Assembly (NCBI GenBank): GCA_017634595.1
Contig: JAGBNC010000016.1
Location: forward strand, 62,001 to 126,000
Source of the DNA: Bacteroidales bacterium
GTDB taxonomy: Bacteria; Bacteroidota; Bacteroidia; Bacteroidales; UBA932
Direction: 5' to 3'
DNA length: 64,000 bases
The translations under genes were made by a program, and so were the position numbers. Under the pieces are notes generated by a model. That model made no database searches. It worked only from the letters and a program-made list of their open reading frames with translations, and had not been told where the DNA came from. Below are positions 1 to 7,471 of this stretch, piece by piece. Each line of letters starts with the position of its first letter. Within the stretch, counting starts at the first letter, position 1.

Positions 1-2
1 GC

Positions 3-203
3 TGGACCGATGTGCAGGGCAAAGGTGGATTCAATGGCATTCCTCATCTGGGAAACCATGCCTGGCCTGAGCAAAACCATGCCATCCTGACCATCGTCAA
101 AGACGAAAAGGTGCGACCTATCATTGCTACCCTTAAAGCAAAAGACGAGGCTGCACCAGATCTCGGACTCCGCGCTTTCGTGTGGAGCATCGAAGAGTAC
201 TGA
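3..203 (+). CDS. P-II-like signalling protein, C-terminal fragment (cut by window edge)
   Basis: The reading frame enters from the left edge and stops at TGA 201-203, so only the last 66 residues are seen. The stretch GIPHLGNHAWP followed by a hydrophobic strand, a charged helix and the ending LRAFVWSIEEY matches my memory of small Bacteroidetes P-II-like proteins, which often sit beside RND efflux genes. A GTG at 12 is internal to this frame, not a convincing start. The next gene converges on it with a 7-nt gap. The family call is by pattern only; the effector-binding half of the protein lies outside the window. Confidence 0.5.
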   Translation, partial: WTDVQGKGGFNGIPHLGNHAWPEQNHAILTIVKDEKVRPIIATLKAKDEAAPDLGLRAFVWSIEEY

Positions 204-210
204 TCTTAGA

Positions 211-603
211 CTATTTGTCTATCATTTTGAGTTTCCAGCCATCCGGAGTCTTTACCAGAGGCTCGCTTGATTCTTTTATGGACCCGTCTTTGAACTTTGA
301 CCAGATCTGAACGGTTGCAGTATCTCCGTCAATGGATGAACCTTTGATGCTGAAATCGGTGATGCCGTTGAAGTCTTCACTCTGTGACTTGGTCTCCAGA
401 GTTTCAGTCCATGCGGCCTTTTGTTCTTCATCCATGTTGTAGTAGCTGAAGAAAGTCTTGAAGTCATGTGCTACATACGCATTGTACGCGGCCTCTACAA
501 CTTCAACGGGGCTCATGTGCTTGGGATCCTTTGTACAGGAATTGGCAAGCACGGCAGCGATCCCGACAGCGAGAACACTGACAATAATTGCTAATTTTTT
601 CAT
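211..603 (-). CDS. DUF4878-type small lipoprotein
   Basis: A 130-residue protein with a short hydrophobic N-terminus ending at a lipobox-like ANSC around residues 20-23, so it is probably a lipoprotein. The mature part has the DUF4878 layout: SPVEVVEAAYNAYVAHDF, a short helix, then a cystatin/NTF2-like sheet ending in DGWKLKMIDK, a typical closing strand of the fold. The reaction or ligand is unknown; related proteins are small secreted or anchored envelope proteins. It lies 18 nt downstream of the YiiX-like gene on the same strand and is probably co-transcribed with it. Confidence 0.7.
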   Translation of the reverse strand: MKKLAIIVSVLAVGIAAVLANSCTKDPKHMSPVEVVEAAYNAYVAHDFKTFFSYYNMDEEQKAAWTETLETKSQSEDFNGITDFSIKGSSIDGDTATVQIWSKFKDGSIKESSEPLVKTPDGWKLKMIDK

Positions 604-621
604 AACGTTAATTTTTAAGGG

Positions 622-1278
622 TTAGTATTTAAAGTAAGATTTGTTTCCTGAATAACGATAAAGGTCTGTGGGGGATATGCACCCCTCTTCGCCCAGCGAA
701 GGAAAACCCCGGTGGCTGCGCCTGCCTTCGCTCAGATCTATCCCTTCTCGCCTGTACAGCAGCCAAAGCAGTTCTGTGCAGTATAGCTTTGAACTGTCGG
801 TGAGATTGAAAGCACCGTCGAAGCGTATGCTGTCGCGTACGAAGCCTACGGCTGCATCAATCATGTCACGACCGGCCACAAGGCCAGTGTGTACCAGCTC
901 TCCGTGGAGTGCATAGGAAGGATCGAAGAACTGCTTGACTGATTCCATCTTCACTCTCTCGAAATCCGATGGCCCGTCGAGTTCCTGCGGGACGGCATGA
1001 ATAATCACCCATTGGCTGTCCAACTGCGCCACAAGCCCGATGTGACTGTAATACACGGTGTCAGTACTGGCGGCATTGAGCATCTTGCTGTACAACCCCG
1101 TGCCGGTGCGGAATGCCAGGTCGCCGGGGAGCATTTCTGAATAGGGGAATTCGGGAACGACTATGGTGTCCGGGCCCTTGTAAAAAGGCGAAAGATTCTT
1201 GTGTACCCACAACAGGAACGCAAGAATAATTACTGCTAGTAATGATGTAAAGATTATGACCCAAGACCGCCTTTTCAT
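622..1278 (-). CDS. YiiX/YebB-like permuted NlpC/P60 cysteine hydrolase
   Basis: 218 residues with one N-terminal membrane helix (about residues 6-24) and a periplasmic hydrolase domain. The circularly permuted papain-like fold of the YiiX/YebB group is indicated by LPGDLAFRTG (residues 50-59), a histidine in YYSHIGL (H79) and a late cysteine in LYCTELLW (C167), giving the His...Cys order of permuted enzymes. Relatives act on amide or lipid-ester bonds in the envelope; the substrate here is not known. A TATTTTTG promoter box lies 28 nt upstream. It is first in a two-gene unit with the DUF4878 lipoprotein. Confidence 0.75.
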   Translation of the reverse strand: MKRRSWVIIFTSLLAVIILAFLLWVHKNLSPFYKGPDTIVVPEFPYSEMLPGDLAFRTGTGLYSKMLNAASTDTVYYSHIGLVAQLDSQWVIIHAVPQELDGPSDFERVKMESVKQFFDPSYALHGELVHTGLVAGRDMIDAAVGFVRDSIRFDGAFNLTDSSKLYCTELLWLLYRREGIDLSEGRRSHRGFPSLGEEGCISPTDLYRYSGNKSYFKY

Positions 1279-1306
1279 TCTAAGATGCTAATTTCCCGCA
1301 AGTTAA

Positions 1307-1314
1307 CAAAAATA
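1307..1314 (-). promoter_or_regulatory. Bacteroidales -7 box for the YiiX-like gene
   Basis: On the minus strand the sequence is TATTTTTG, fitting TAnnTTTG, 28 nt before the ATG at 1278. No clear -33 TTTG was found. It is back to back with the thioredoxin promoter. Confidence 0.45.
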
Positions 1315-1365
1315 TTTTGGAAAGCAAGAGAAAACGCGTGAGTTATGAAATAAACAAATTATTAT

Positions 1366-1373
1366 TATATTTG
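1366..1373 (+). promoter_or_regulatory. Bacteroidales -7 box for the thioredoxin operon
   Basis: TATATTTG fits TAnnTTTG and ends only 6 nt before the ATG at 1380, so the transcript would have almost no leader. It is the only promoter-like element in front of the six-gene operon 1380-5667. Confidence 0.5.
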
Positions 1374-1379
1374 TGAATT

Positions 1380-1694
1380 ATGGAAAAAGTAATTACATCA
1401 ACCAATTTTCAGGAGTTCCTGGACACTCCGGGACTTCTCATAATAGATTTCTGGGCCACCTGGTGCGGCCCTTGCCGTATGCTCAGCCCCATCGTTGACG
1501 AGATTGCCGCCGAATATGAAGGACGCGCGACTGTGGCCAAGTGTAATGTCGATGATTGCGAAGACATTGCTGCCCAGTTCGGCATCCGTAATATTCCTAC
1601 CCTTATCTTTGTCAAGGACGGAGCGGTCGTGGACCGTACTGTGGGAGTGCTGCCCAAACAGGAACTTGAAGCCAAGGTGAACCTCTATCTATGA
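1380..1694 (+). CDS. trxA: Thioredoxin
   Basis: 104 residues, the usual length of a free cytoplasmic thioredoxin, with no signal peptide. The active site is WCGPC (C29 and C32), preceded by the IIDFWAT strand. The cis-proline loop is RNIPTLIFVKDG. It reduces protein disulphides using electrons from thioredoxin reductase. First gene of the operon; its stop overlaps the next start as ATGA at 1691-1694, which suggests translational coupling with the LOG-family gene. Confidence 0.95.
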   Translation: MEKVITSTNFQEFLDTPGLLIIDFWATWCGPCRMLSPIVDEIAAEYEGRATVAKCNVDDCEDIAAQFGIRNIPTLIFVKDGAVVDRTVGVLPKQELEAKVNLYL

Positions 1695-2212
1695 GGGCGG
1701 TTTTCTTCTGCTCATCAGTTAAAGACATAGCTCCGGAATATAACGACGCTGCCCGCAAGTCAGTCAGGGCTGCGTGCGGCAGGGGTTATGACATAGTCTC
1801 CGGCGGTACCGTCAAGGGGACTATGGGGGTAGTGTGCGATGAGGCGGCAGCCTGTGGTGCTGTAGTGAGGGGCATCCTGCCTCGTTTCATGAAGGGGCTG
1901 GAACATCCCGCACTCACCGACCTTGTGTGGACCGATACCATGTCGGAGAGGAAGGAGCTTCTACGTGAAGGCGCAGATATTGTAGTCGCCCTCCCCGGCG
2001 GAATCGGGACCATGGATGAGTTTTTCGAGACCTTCGTGCTTGTCAAGCTGGGCCGCATTGATTCGCGCCTTGCCGTGCTTAACATCGGCGGCTTCTATGA
2101 TCCTCTGAAGCAGCTGCTTGAGCATTTTGTGGCTACCAACATGCTTGATAGGGAGCACCTGGACCTCGTGCATTTTTGTTCTAGCGTAGAAGAGTTTGAG
2201 GAACTGTTGTGA
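1691..2212 (+). CDS. LOG-family (TIGR00730) nucleotide phosphoribohydrolase
   Basis: 173 residues, a Rossmann-fold protein of the LOG/YvdD group. The family signature PGGIGTMDE is at residues 102-110, and the preceding MSERKELL helix supplies the conserved Arg-Lys. Characterised members cleave the ribose-phosphate from cytokinin or purine nucleoside 5'-monophosphates; many older entries are mislabelled lysine decarboxylase. Start ATG overlaps the thioredoxin stop, and its own stop overlaps the GTG start of the polyprenyl synthase (GTGA at 2209-2212). The physiological substrate is not evident from context. Confidence 0.88.
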   Translation: MRAVFFCSSVKDIAPEYNDAARKSVRAACGRGYDIVSGGTVKGTMGVVCDEAAACGAVVRGILPRFMKGLEHPALTDLVWTDTMSERKELLREGADIVVALPGGIGTMDEFFETFVLVKLGRIDSRLAVLNIGGFYDPLKQLLEHFVATNMLDREHLDLVHFCSSVEEFEELL

Positions 2213-3177
2213 AACGGGAGGATGCAATAGCGGTTCTTGGAAGCGGCTGGGATGACTTCGAGCGCCTGGTCCGAAGCACCTTGCATTCGGGCATACAGCT
2301 GCTTGACGAGGTCAACGAGTCGTTGCTTTCCAATGCCGGCAAGCAGCTCCGTCCCATGCTGCTTCTGTTTGTCTCCAAGGCACTTGGAGGCATCAGCAAG
2401 GACAGCCTGCATCTGGCCGCTTCGGTCGAGATGCTCCACAATGCCACGCTCCTGCACGACGATGTGGCCGACGGCAGCTCCATGCGGCGCGGACAGGCCA
2501 CCATCGCGGCCCTGATGGGGCCGTCGGCGGCAGTGCTGGTGGGCGACTACTGGCTGTCCAAGGCTATGGACCTGGTGCTGGAGATAAAGCACAAAGACGA
2601 AGCCGTGACGCTGTTTTCCAGAGTGCTATCCAAGCTCGCCGAAGGGGAAATGCTGCAGCTCGAAAAGGCAGAGACCGCCGATACCACGGAACAAGACTAT
2701 CTGCGCATCATCTACTGCAAGACAGCATCGCTGTTCGAGGCGGCTTGCTTCGCCGGGGCGCTGTCTGTCGATGCTCCCTCTGAGCTGTGCCGGGCTGCCG
2801 CCGATTACGGGCGTGCCGTAGGGCAGGCATTCCAGATACGCGATGATATTTTCGACTACACCGATGGATCCGAAATTGGCAAGCCTGTGGGCCTTGACCT
2901 GAAGGAGCGCAAAATTACGCTTCCTCTCCTCGGGGCGCTGAAAGACAGCCCCGAAGCGGATGCCATGAGGTCCAAGCTTCGCGATATAGGCGGCCATTCC
3001 GAGTATTTGGCGGAGCTGCAGGCATTTGTACGTGATTGCGGCGGCATCGAATACGCAACTTCGCGGCTCAATGACTTTGTGACGGAAGCGCTTGAGGCTT
3101 TGCGCGCCTTCCCTGAATCCAAAGAGAAAGAGATACTTGCCTCACTTGCAGAATATATTGCAATAAGAAAAAAATGA
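2209..3177 (+). CDS. Polyprenyl (all-trans) diphosphate synthase
   Basis: 322 residues, standard length for the family. Both aspartate-rich motifs are intact: DDVAD at residues 84-88 followed by GSSMRRG, and DDIFD at 212-216 followed by GKPVGLDLKERKITLPLL. These bind Mg-diphosphate of the allylic substrate and IPP. The early KQLRPMLLL fits the substrate-binding region. The product is probably a long prenyl chain for menaquinone or undecaprenyl-type lipids; chain length cannot be read with confidence. GTG start overlapping the upstream stop by 4 nt. Confidence 0.9.
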   Translation: MKREDAIAVLGSGWDDFERLVRSTLHSGIQLLDEVNESLLSNAGKQLRPMLLLFVSKALGGISKDSLHLAASVEMLHNATLLHDDVADGSSMRRGQATIAALMGPSAAVLVGDYWLSKAMDLVLEIKHKDEAVTLFSRVLSKLAEGEMLQLEKAETADTTEQDYLRIIYCKTASLFEAACFAGALSVDAPSELCRAAADYGRAVGQAFQIRDDIFDYTDGSEIGKPVGLDLKERKITLPLLGALKDSPEADAMRSKLRDIGGHSEYLAELQAFVRDCGGIEYATSRLNDFVTEALEALRAFPESKEKEILASLAEYIAIRKK

Positions 3178-4088
3178 CGACGGAAGAAATACTGGCCGGT
3201 ATGGTCGCTTCGGGGCGGGTCCCCCATGCAATTATGCTGTCCGAGCCCGACGGAGGCCCGGCCTTCGGCATTGCGCTCCGTTTCCTGACCCGCTTGTACG
3301 GTGAAGCGGGGGAGAGGGTAGCCAAGCTCATACATCCCGACGTGCATTTTATCTTCCCTGTCACCTCTCCCAATACTTCTTCCGCCCTCATGCCCCAGTT
3401 CCGCTCCCTTGCCTCCGCCAATCCGGCTTTTACAGAAGCGGAACTCAATGCTGCCCTGGGCATTGAAGGCAAGTCGTCGCTGATTGCCGTGGCTGAAGCC
3501 AAGGAAGTACTGTCCAGCTTGTCGCTGAGCGCGCTTGAGGGCGGATGGCGCAGCGTGGTGATCTATCTTCCCGAGAAGATGAACCAGGAGACTGCGAACC
3601 GCCTACTCAAGTCAATCGAGGAACCTTCCGAAAGGACTGTGTTCGTGATGATTACCCATGCCCCTGAGAAGGTGCTGCAGACCATCTGGTCCCGCTGCCA
3701 GCATTTCCAGCTGGGCGATGAGCTGAAGGCCCCCGACTTTGATTCGCCCGAGCTGCTCGATGCCCTGATGGACGCCCTGGCTTCTCACGATCTGTGCGCA
3801 GCGCTTAATGTCGGCGAGTCGATTTCCGCCCTTCCCTCGCGCGAAAGTGCCAAAGCTTTTTGTAAATTTGCGGGCGACGCTATGCGCAACCTTTTCGTAG
3901 CTCAGCAGGGCCTGAAGCTCCCTGTCACGGCTTCGGGCAGGGCTGAGGAGTGGGCGCCCCGGTTCAAAAAGACCTTCCCGCGTGCCGCTTCCGCCTGCTT
4001 TGACAAGGCCTGGAGGCTGGTTGACCGTAACGTTAATACTAAAACTGTATTCACCGATTTGGTGGATAAGCTATCAAGTTTGTGCTGA
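3174..4088 (+). CDS. holB: DNA polymerase III delta' subunit (clamp loader)
   Basis: 304 residues with the AAA+ clamp-loader layout: short N-terminus with VPHAIMLSEP where an active ATPase would carry a P-loop, then VVIYLPEKMNQETANRLLKSIEEP (read in two parts: strand, then the helix with sensor region) and TIWSRCQHF, a typical SRC motif. The P-loop is degenerate (no GxxGxGKT), as in non-hydrolysing delta' proteins. It would open the sliding clamp together with gamma/tau and delta. ATGA overlap with the upstream stop; TGATG with ricT downstream. The holB-ricT neighbourhood is conserved widely in bacteria, which supports the call. Confidence 0.85.
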   Translation: MTTEEILAGMVASGRVPHAIMLSEPDGGPAFGIALRFLTRLYGEAGERVAKLIHPDVHFIFPVTSPNTSSALMPQFRSLASANPAFTEAELNAALGIEGKSSLIAVAEAKEVLSSLSLSALEGGWRSVVIYLPEKMNQETANRLLKSIEEPSERTVFVMITHAPEKVLQTIWSRCQHFQLGDELKAPDFDSPELLDALMDALASHDLCAALNVGESISALPSRESAKAFCKFAGDAMRNLFVAQQGLKLPVTASGRAEEWAPRFKKTFPRAASACFDKAWRLVDRNVNTKTVFTDLVDKLSSLC

Positions 4089-5257
4089 TGGACAACGAGA
4101 CTATACATTACGACTGCTTCCGCGGATGTACCGTAGTAAAAGCAGAGCAGAGCGATGATATAAATTGCAATTACAGGGCTGGCTGCTGCAAGCTGTCGGA
4201 CCGCGACTGGCTCAAGGGCATGGACGACGGAACCTGCCCCGACATATTTGAAGTGCGTTTCAAGAATACGCGCAAGGGCTTCTATGTCAACGATTCGCAG
4301 CAGAAGCTCAACGAGGGGGACATGGTCATAGTGGAGGCTGCTAACGGACACGACCTTGGCATCATCACTCTGTGCGGCCCTATTGTGGCCCGCCAGATGG
4401 CCTGCAAAGGTGTCAACCCCGAGAACATGGAGTTCAAGAAGATATACCGCAAGGCCAAACCTCTTGACATCCAGAAATGGCAGGAAGCGATAGCGCGTGA
4501 GCACGAGACCATGATAAAGGCCCGCAAGATTGCTGCAGAGCTCGGACTCGAAATGAAGATAGGCGATGTGGAGTTCCAGGGCGACGGCACCAAGGCCATC
4601 TTCTATTACATAGCCGACGGGCGTGTTGACTTCCGCCAGCTTATCAAAGTTTTTGCCGAGGAGTTCCGCATCCGCATAGAGATGAAGCAGATAGGTGCCC
4701 GTCAGGAGGCCGGCCTCATTGGTGGGTTGGGCGTGTGCGGACGCGAATTGTGCTGTGCCAACTATATTACTTCTTTCCAGAGCATCTCCACCTCGGCAGC
4801 CCGCTGCCAGGACCTCTCGCTGAATCCGCAGAAACTCGCCGGACAGTGCGGCAAACTGAAGTGCTGCCTTAACTATGAGGTTGCCACATATCTTGATGCC
4901 CAGTCACGTATTCCCAGGGTGCAGGGGCCTCTGGAGTTCGAAGACGGCTTGGCGTATCTTCGCAAGACCGACATCCTCAGGGAGATAATGTATTTCTCCT
5001 ACGATCGTAATTCCGACGCCGATCTGTATCCTCTCGATGCGGCCGAGGTGAAGGAAATTCTTGATATGAACCGTCACGGCGAGCGTCCCGAATCGCTCCG
5101 CACTGAGCCGGAGCCTGCGATTCCCGAATTCGTTACAGCCGTAGGGGATGACAGCATCAGCCGCTTCGATGCACCCAAGCGCAAGCGCAACCATTCGCGC
5201 AAGCGTAACGGGGGACGGCGCAACGGTGGAGGCAAGCAGCAGCCGGACAAGAAATGA
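4088..5257 (+). CDS. ricT: PSP1-domain protein RicT (YaaT)
   Basis: I use the ATG at 4088 (TGATG with the holB stop); a GTG at 4082 would add two residues. The PSP1 region carries the cysteine clusters of the RicT family: CGRELCC (C217, C222, C223) and CGKLKCC (C254, C259, C260), with GLIGGLGVCG before them. In Bacillus the Ric proteins form a complex with Fe-S clusters that affects RNase Y activity and development; no RicA/RicF partner is visible here. An extra N-terminal cysteine group (CFRGC, CNYRAGCC) occurs at residues 10-34. The C-terminus is basic and low-complexity (KRKRNHSRKRNGGRR), possibly nucleic-acid binding. Confidence 0.88.
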   Translation: MDNETIHYDCFRGCTVVKAEQSDDINCNYRAGCCKLSDRDWLKGMDDGTCPDIFEVRFKNTRKGFYVNDSQQKLNEGDMVIVEAANGHDLGIITLCGPIVARQMACKGVNPENMEFKKIYRKAKPLDIQKWQEAIAREHETMIKARKIAAELGLEMKIGDVEFQGDGTKAIFYYIADGRVDFRQLIKVFAEEFRIRIEMKQIGARQEAGLIGGLGVCGRELCCANYITSFQSISTSAARCQDLSLNPQKLAGQCGKLKCCLNYEVATYLDAQSRIPRVQGPLEFEDGLAYLRKTDILREIMYFSYDRNSDADLYPLDAAEVKEILDMNRHGERPESLRTEPEPAIPEFVTAVGDDSISRFDAPKRKRNHSRKRNGGRRNGGGKQQPDKK

Positions 5258-5667
5258 AACGACTGTTCCTGCTTCTCTGTGTCCTTGGCATGGCTGCATC
5301 ATGCTCGCAGCCTCTGTCCAAGGAGCAGTTTATCCGTTCGGACGGGAGCGGGGAATACAGTTTTTCAGTAGAACTTGCCGATACGCTTGCGGCATACGAT
5401 ATTTCTTTCTTCTCCGCAATCGACCGTCCGCTTTTCCAGCCGGACACCTTGAGGAGTTTCCCTCTCCAGGTGGTGTGGCGTTCGCCGTCGGGGCGCTATT
5501 TCTCCGAGACCGTATATTATCCTGCCGATTCGCTGAAGGCCCGGTACCGTAGCGGTCTGGTGCCCTCCGAAGGAGGCGATTGGACTCTGTCCGTAACAAT
5601 AAGCCCCGAGCCGAAAGGACTCAGGGGCTTAGGGGTTATTTGCCGCCGGATTTCAGCACCAGAGTAG
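5254..5667 (+). CDS. gldH: GldH-family gliding-motility lipoprotein
   Basis: 137 residues, with a lipoprotein signal ending at MAASC (C17). The body follows the GldH layout: a FIRSDGSGEYSFSVEL strand, DTLRSFPLQVVWRSPSGRYF, and the closing SVTISPEPKGLRGLGVICRR, which corresponds to the conserved end of GldH. The position directly after holB and ricT, overlapping as ATGA, is the usual Bacteroidetes order. GldH is needed for gliding in Flavobacterium; in non-gliding Bacteroidales its role is unclear. The last 32 nt overlap the convergent DUF3857 gene, and a strong hairpin lies within its final codons. Confidence 0.75.
   Translation: MKRLFLLLCVLGMAASCSQPLSKEQFIRSDGSGEYSFSVELADTLAAYDISFFSAIDRPLFQPDTLRSFPLQVVWRSPSGRYFSETVYYPADSLKARYRSGLVPSEGGDWTLSVTISPEPKGLRGLGVICRRISAPE
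5601..5630. terminator. Hairpin at convergent gene ends, candidate bidirectional terminator
   Basis: AAGCCCC (5601-5607) plus GAG (5608-5610) pairs with CTC (5620-5622) plus GGGGCTT (5624-5630), with a 9-nt loop and one bulged A. It lies inside the end of gldH, just before the stop of the opposing gene. T tracts on either side are weak (TTATTTG on plus, TTATTGTT on minus). Confidence 0.45.
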
Positions 5668-7471
5668 AGTCGTAGCTCTGGTTGACCTTGAGTATGAAAT
5701 CTTTGAATGCCGGGTATGTATCCTTCCCGGAGCGGTATTTCTTGAAAGAAATGCTTTGGACAATTGTGACGCGGTCTCCTGAGCTTGAGGCAGCTGATGA
5801 ATAACAGGCCCAGGGCGTGTCCAGGAGCACAGCGTCGGGCATGCTCTCCACTACGTAGCCTTCGGGTATATGGACCACTGTAGTGTCGGCATGCGTATAG
5901 GCCGCAGGGATGCAGATGTCGTTGACCCTTGCGCTTTTTTGGGTGGGCATTTTCTTGCTTACAGGGTTGACAGGGACGAACATACGTCCGTTCTCAGTCC
6001 TTCCGTATATAGGTGCATTGAAACTGAAGTCGATGCTCTCTGCCGGGCAGAAGGGCTGCCCGGGGGTGAAGCTGTCGAAGTTGTCTCTGTTCCAGTTGAT
6101 GCGGAACGACTCCGGATGCATCTTAAACCCTTCGGTCAGAAACCTTTGCCTGCTCTCCGGCTTCATGTCGTCCCAGTCGAAGAAGCTCTCGGCAAGGTCA
6201 AGGAAGTACTCTTGTCTGACATTAAAGTCTGCGCTCCCGTCTGCTGCCAGCAGCACGTCAGCGCGCTGGGTGCTGCGGCTCAATGAGTCGGCGTAAGCTC
6301 CTACTCTGGTGAGCTCGCCTCCTTCGGGATGAATCAGTACTATCTGGTGGCCGGCCACATCTTCGTGCCTGTAGCCGAGGGGGATCCGTGGATTGGTGCA
6401 TTCTACGAACACAGTGTCGCCGCTTTCTCTAAGTGGCACAGCAAGCATGGCATGGTTCATCTGTCCGGTAGAGGTAAACCCCGGAAACAGCGTGGCGCGC
6501 TTGGTGTTTATGATATAGTACACGGAGGGCACGCCGACGGCTTTCAGCATGGCATACAAGTAGTTGGAGAGGGCTTTGCAATCTCCGTATCCGCTGCGTT
6601 CCACCTCGCTGGCGGCAATCGGCTTCAACTTGCCTATCCCGAGTTCGATGGCCACGTATCGGGTGGTCTCCCTCAGGTGGTTGTACAGCACTTTGAGCTT
6701 TTCATAATCGCTGGAGCAGTCTTTTGTGATTTCCTGCAGTTTAGCTATCGCGCTTTCCGGGAGGACGTCCGATCCTTGCTGCAGCCCGCTGAGCCACAGG
6801 CCGTACTCTTTCCAGTCAGACTGTGAGCCGCTGGTGAGGGCGTATTCGAATTGTCTTGGCGCAACATACACTACGGGCACTAATTCTGTGCCTGGCGGCA
6901 TCAGGAATTCATTCTTAAATGGCTGAAAATCTTCTACTTTCCATTGCAGCTGCACCCTGTCTTTGGTGTGGACAGGCGGCAGCTCCTGCACGTTGTGGGA
7001 GTAGCTTACTATTTCGGTCCCGGCCGGCAGATCAAGTGTGTACGAAGCAGATTTGATTAATACATTTACGGCCCCCATTGGGGCGAAAACCGGGAAAGTC
7101 TCGATCCCGCCTTTGTAGTTTACCGTGTACTCATATCGCACAGTAAAGGGGTAGCGGCCCGACGGCTGGTATGCCGATATGTAGCTGTCTTCCGCCAGAC
7201 CTGAAGATATGGACTGCGTGAAGAGGTCTTTCTTGCCGAATTTGCTTTTGCGCCCGCCATCTTCAATCTCTCCGCTGAAGCCGCCGATAGTCTTGAATGA
7301 ATCTGTGTAGATTATCGGTGTGGCGTGGCGGAGTCCCTTTTCGTTATTGACGAGCACTTCGGCGCTGACCTTGTAACTGCCGCTGACAGGCGAGGTCAAG
7401 GTAAAGTTCTCTTTGAGCGACAGGATCACCGCATCCGGTAGCAGAGCCAGAAGTAGAAGGATTAAGCGCAT
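5636..7471 (-). CDS. DUF3857 transglutaminase-like envelope protein (intact triad)
   Basis: 611 residues. An N-terminal hydrophobic stretch (residues 1-17) is a likely signal peptide. An N-terminal beta-rich DUF3857 region (to about residue 200) is followed by a transglutaminase-like core and a C-terminal DUF3858-like beta domain. Core residues visible: C298 in YGDCKALSN, H340 in MNHAML, and the acidic strand VECTNP (E357), with E in place of the usual Asp. These proteins are exported, and no enzymatic activity is established for them to my knowledge. The start ATG is next to a homopolymer where the upstream paralogue probably slipped. The 3' end overlaps gldH by 32 nt. Confidence 0.8.
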   Translation of the reverse strand: MRLILLLLALLPDAVILSLKENFTLTSPVSGSYKVSAEVLVNNEKGLRHATPIIYTDSFKTIGGFSGEIEDGGRKSKFGKKDLFTQSISSGLAEDSYISAYQPSGRYPFTVRYEYTVNYKGGIETFPVFAPMGAVNVLIKSASYTLDLPAGTEIVSYSHNVQELPPVHTKDRVQLQWKVEDFQPFKNEFLMPPGTELVPVVYVAPRQFEYALTSGSQSDWKEYGLWLSGLQQGSDVLPESAIAKLQEITKDCSSDYEKLKVLYNHLRETTRYVAIELGIGKLKPIAASEVERSGYGDCKALSNYLYAMLKAVGVPSVYYIINTKRATLFPGFTSTGQMNHAMLAVPLRESGDTVFVECTNPRIPLGYRHEDVAGHQIVLIHPEGGELTRVGAYADSLSRSTQRADVLLAADGSADFNVRQEYFLDLAESFFDWDDMKPESRQRFLTEGFKMHPESFRINWNRDNFDSFTPGQPFCPAESIDFSFNAPIYGRTENGRMFVPVNPVSKKMPTQKSARVNDICIPAAYTHADTTVVHIPEGYVVESMPDAVLLDTPWACYSSAASSSGDRVTIVQSISFKKYRSGKDTYPAFKDFILKVNQSYDSTLVLKSGGK

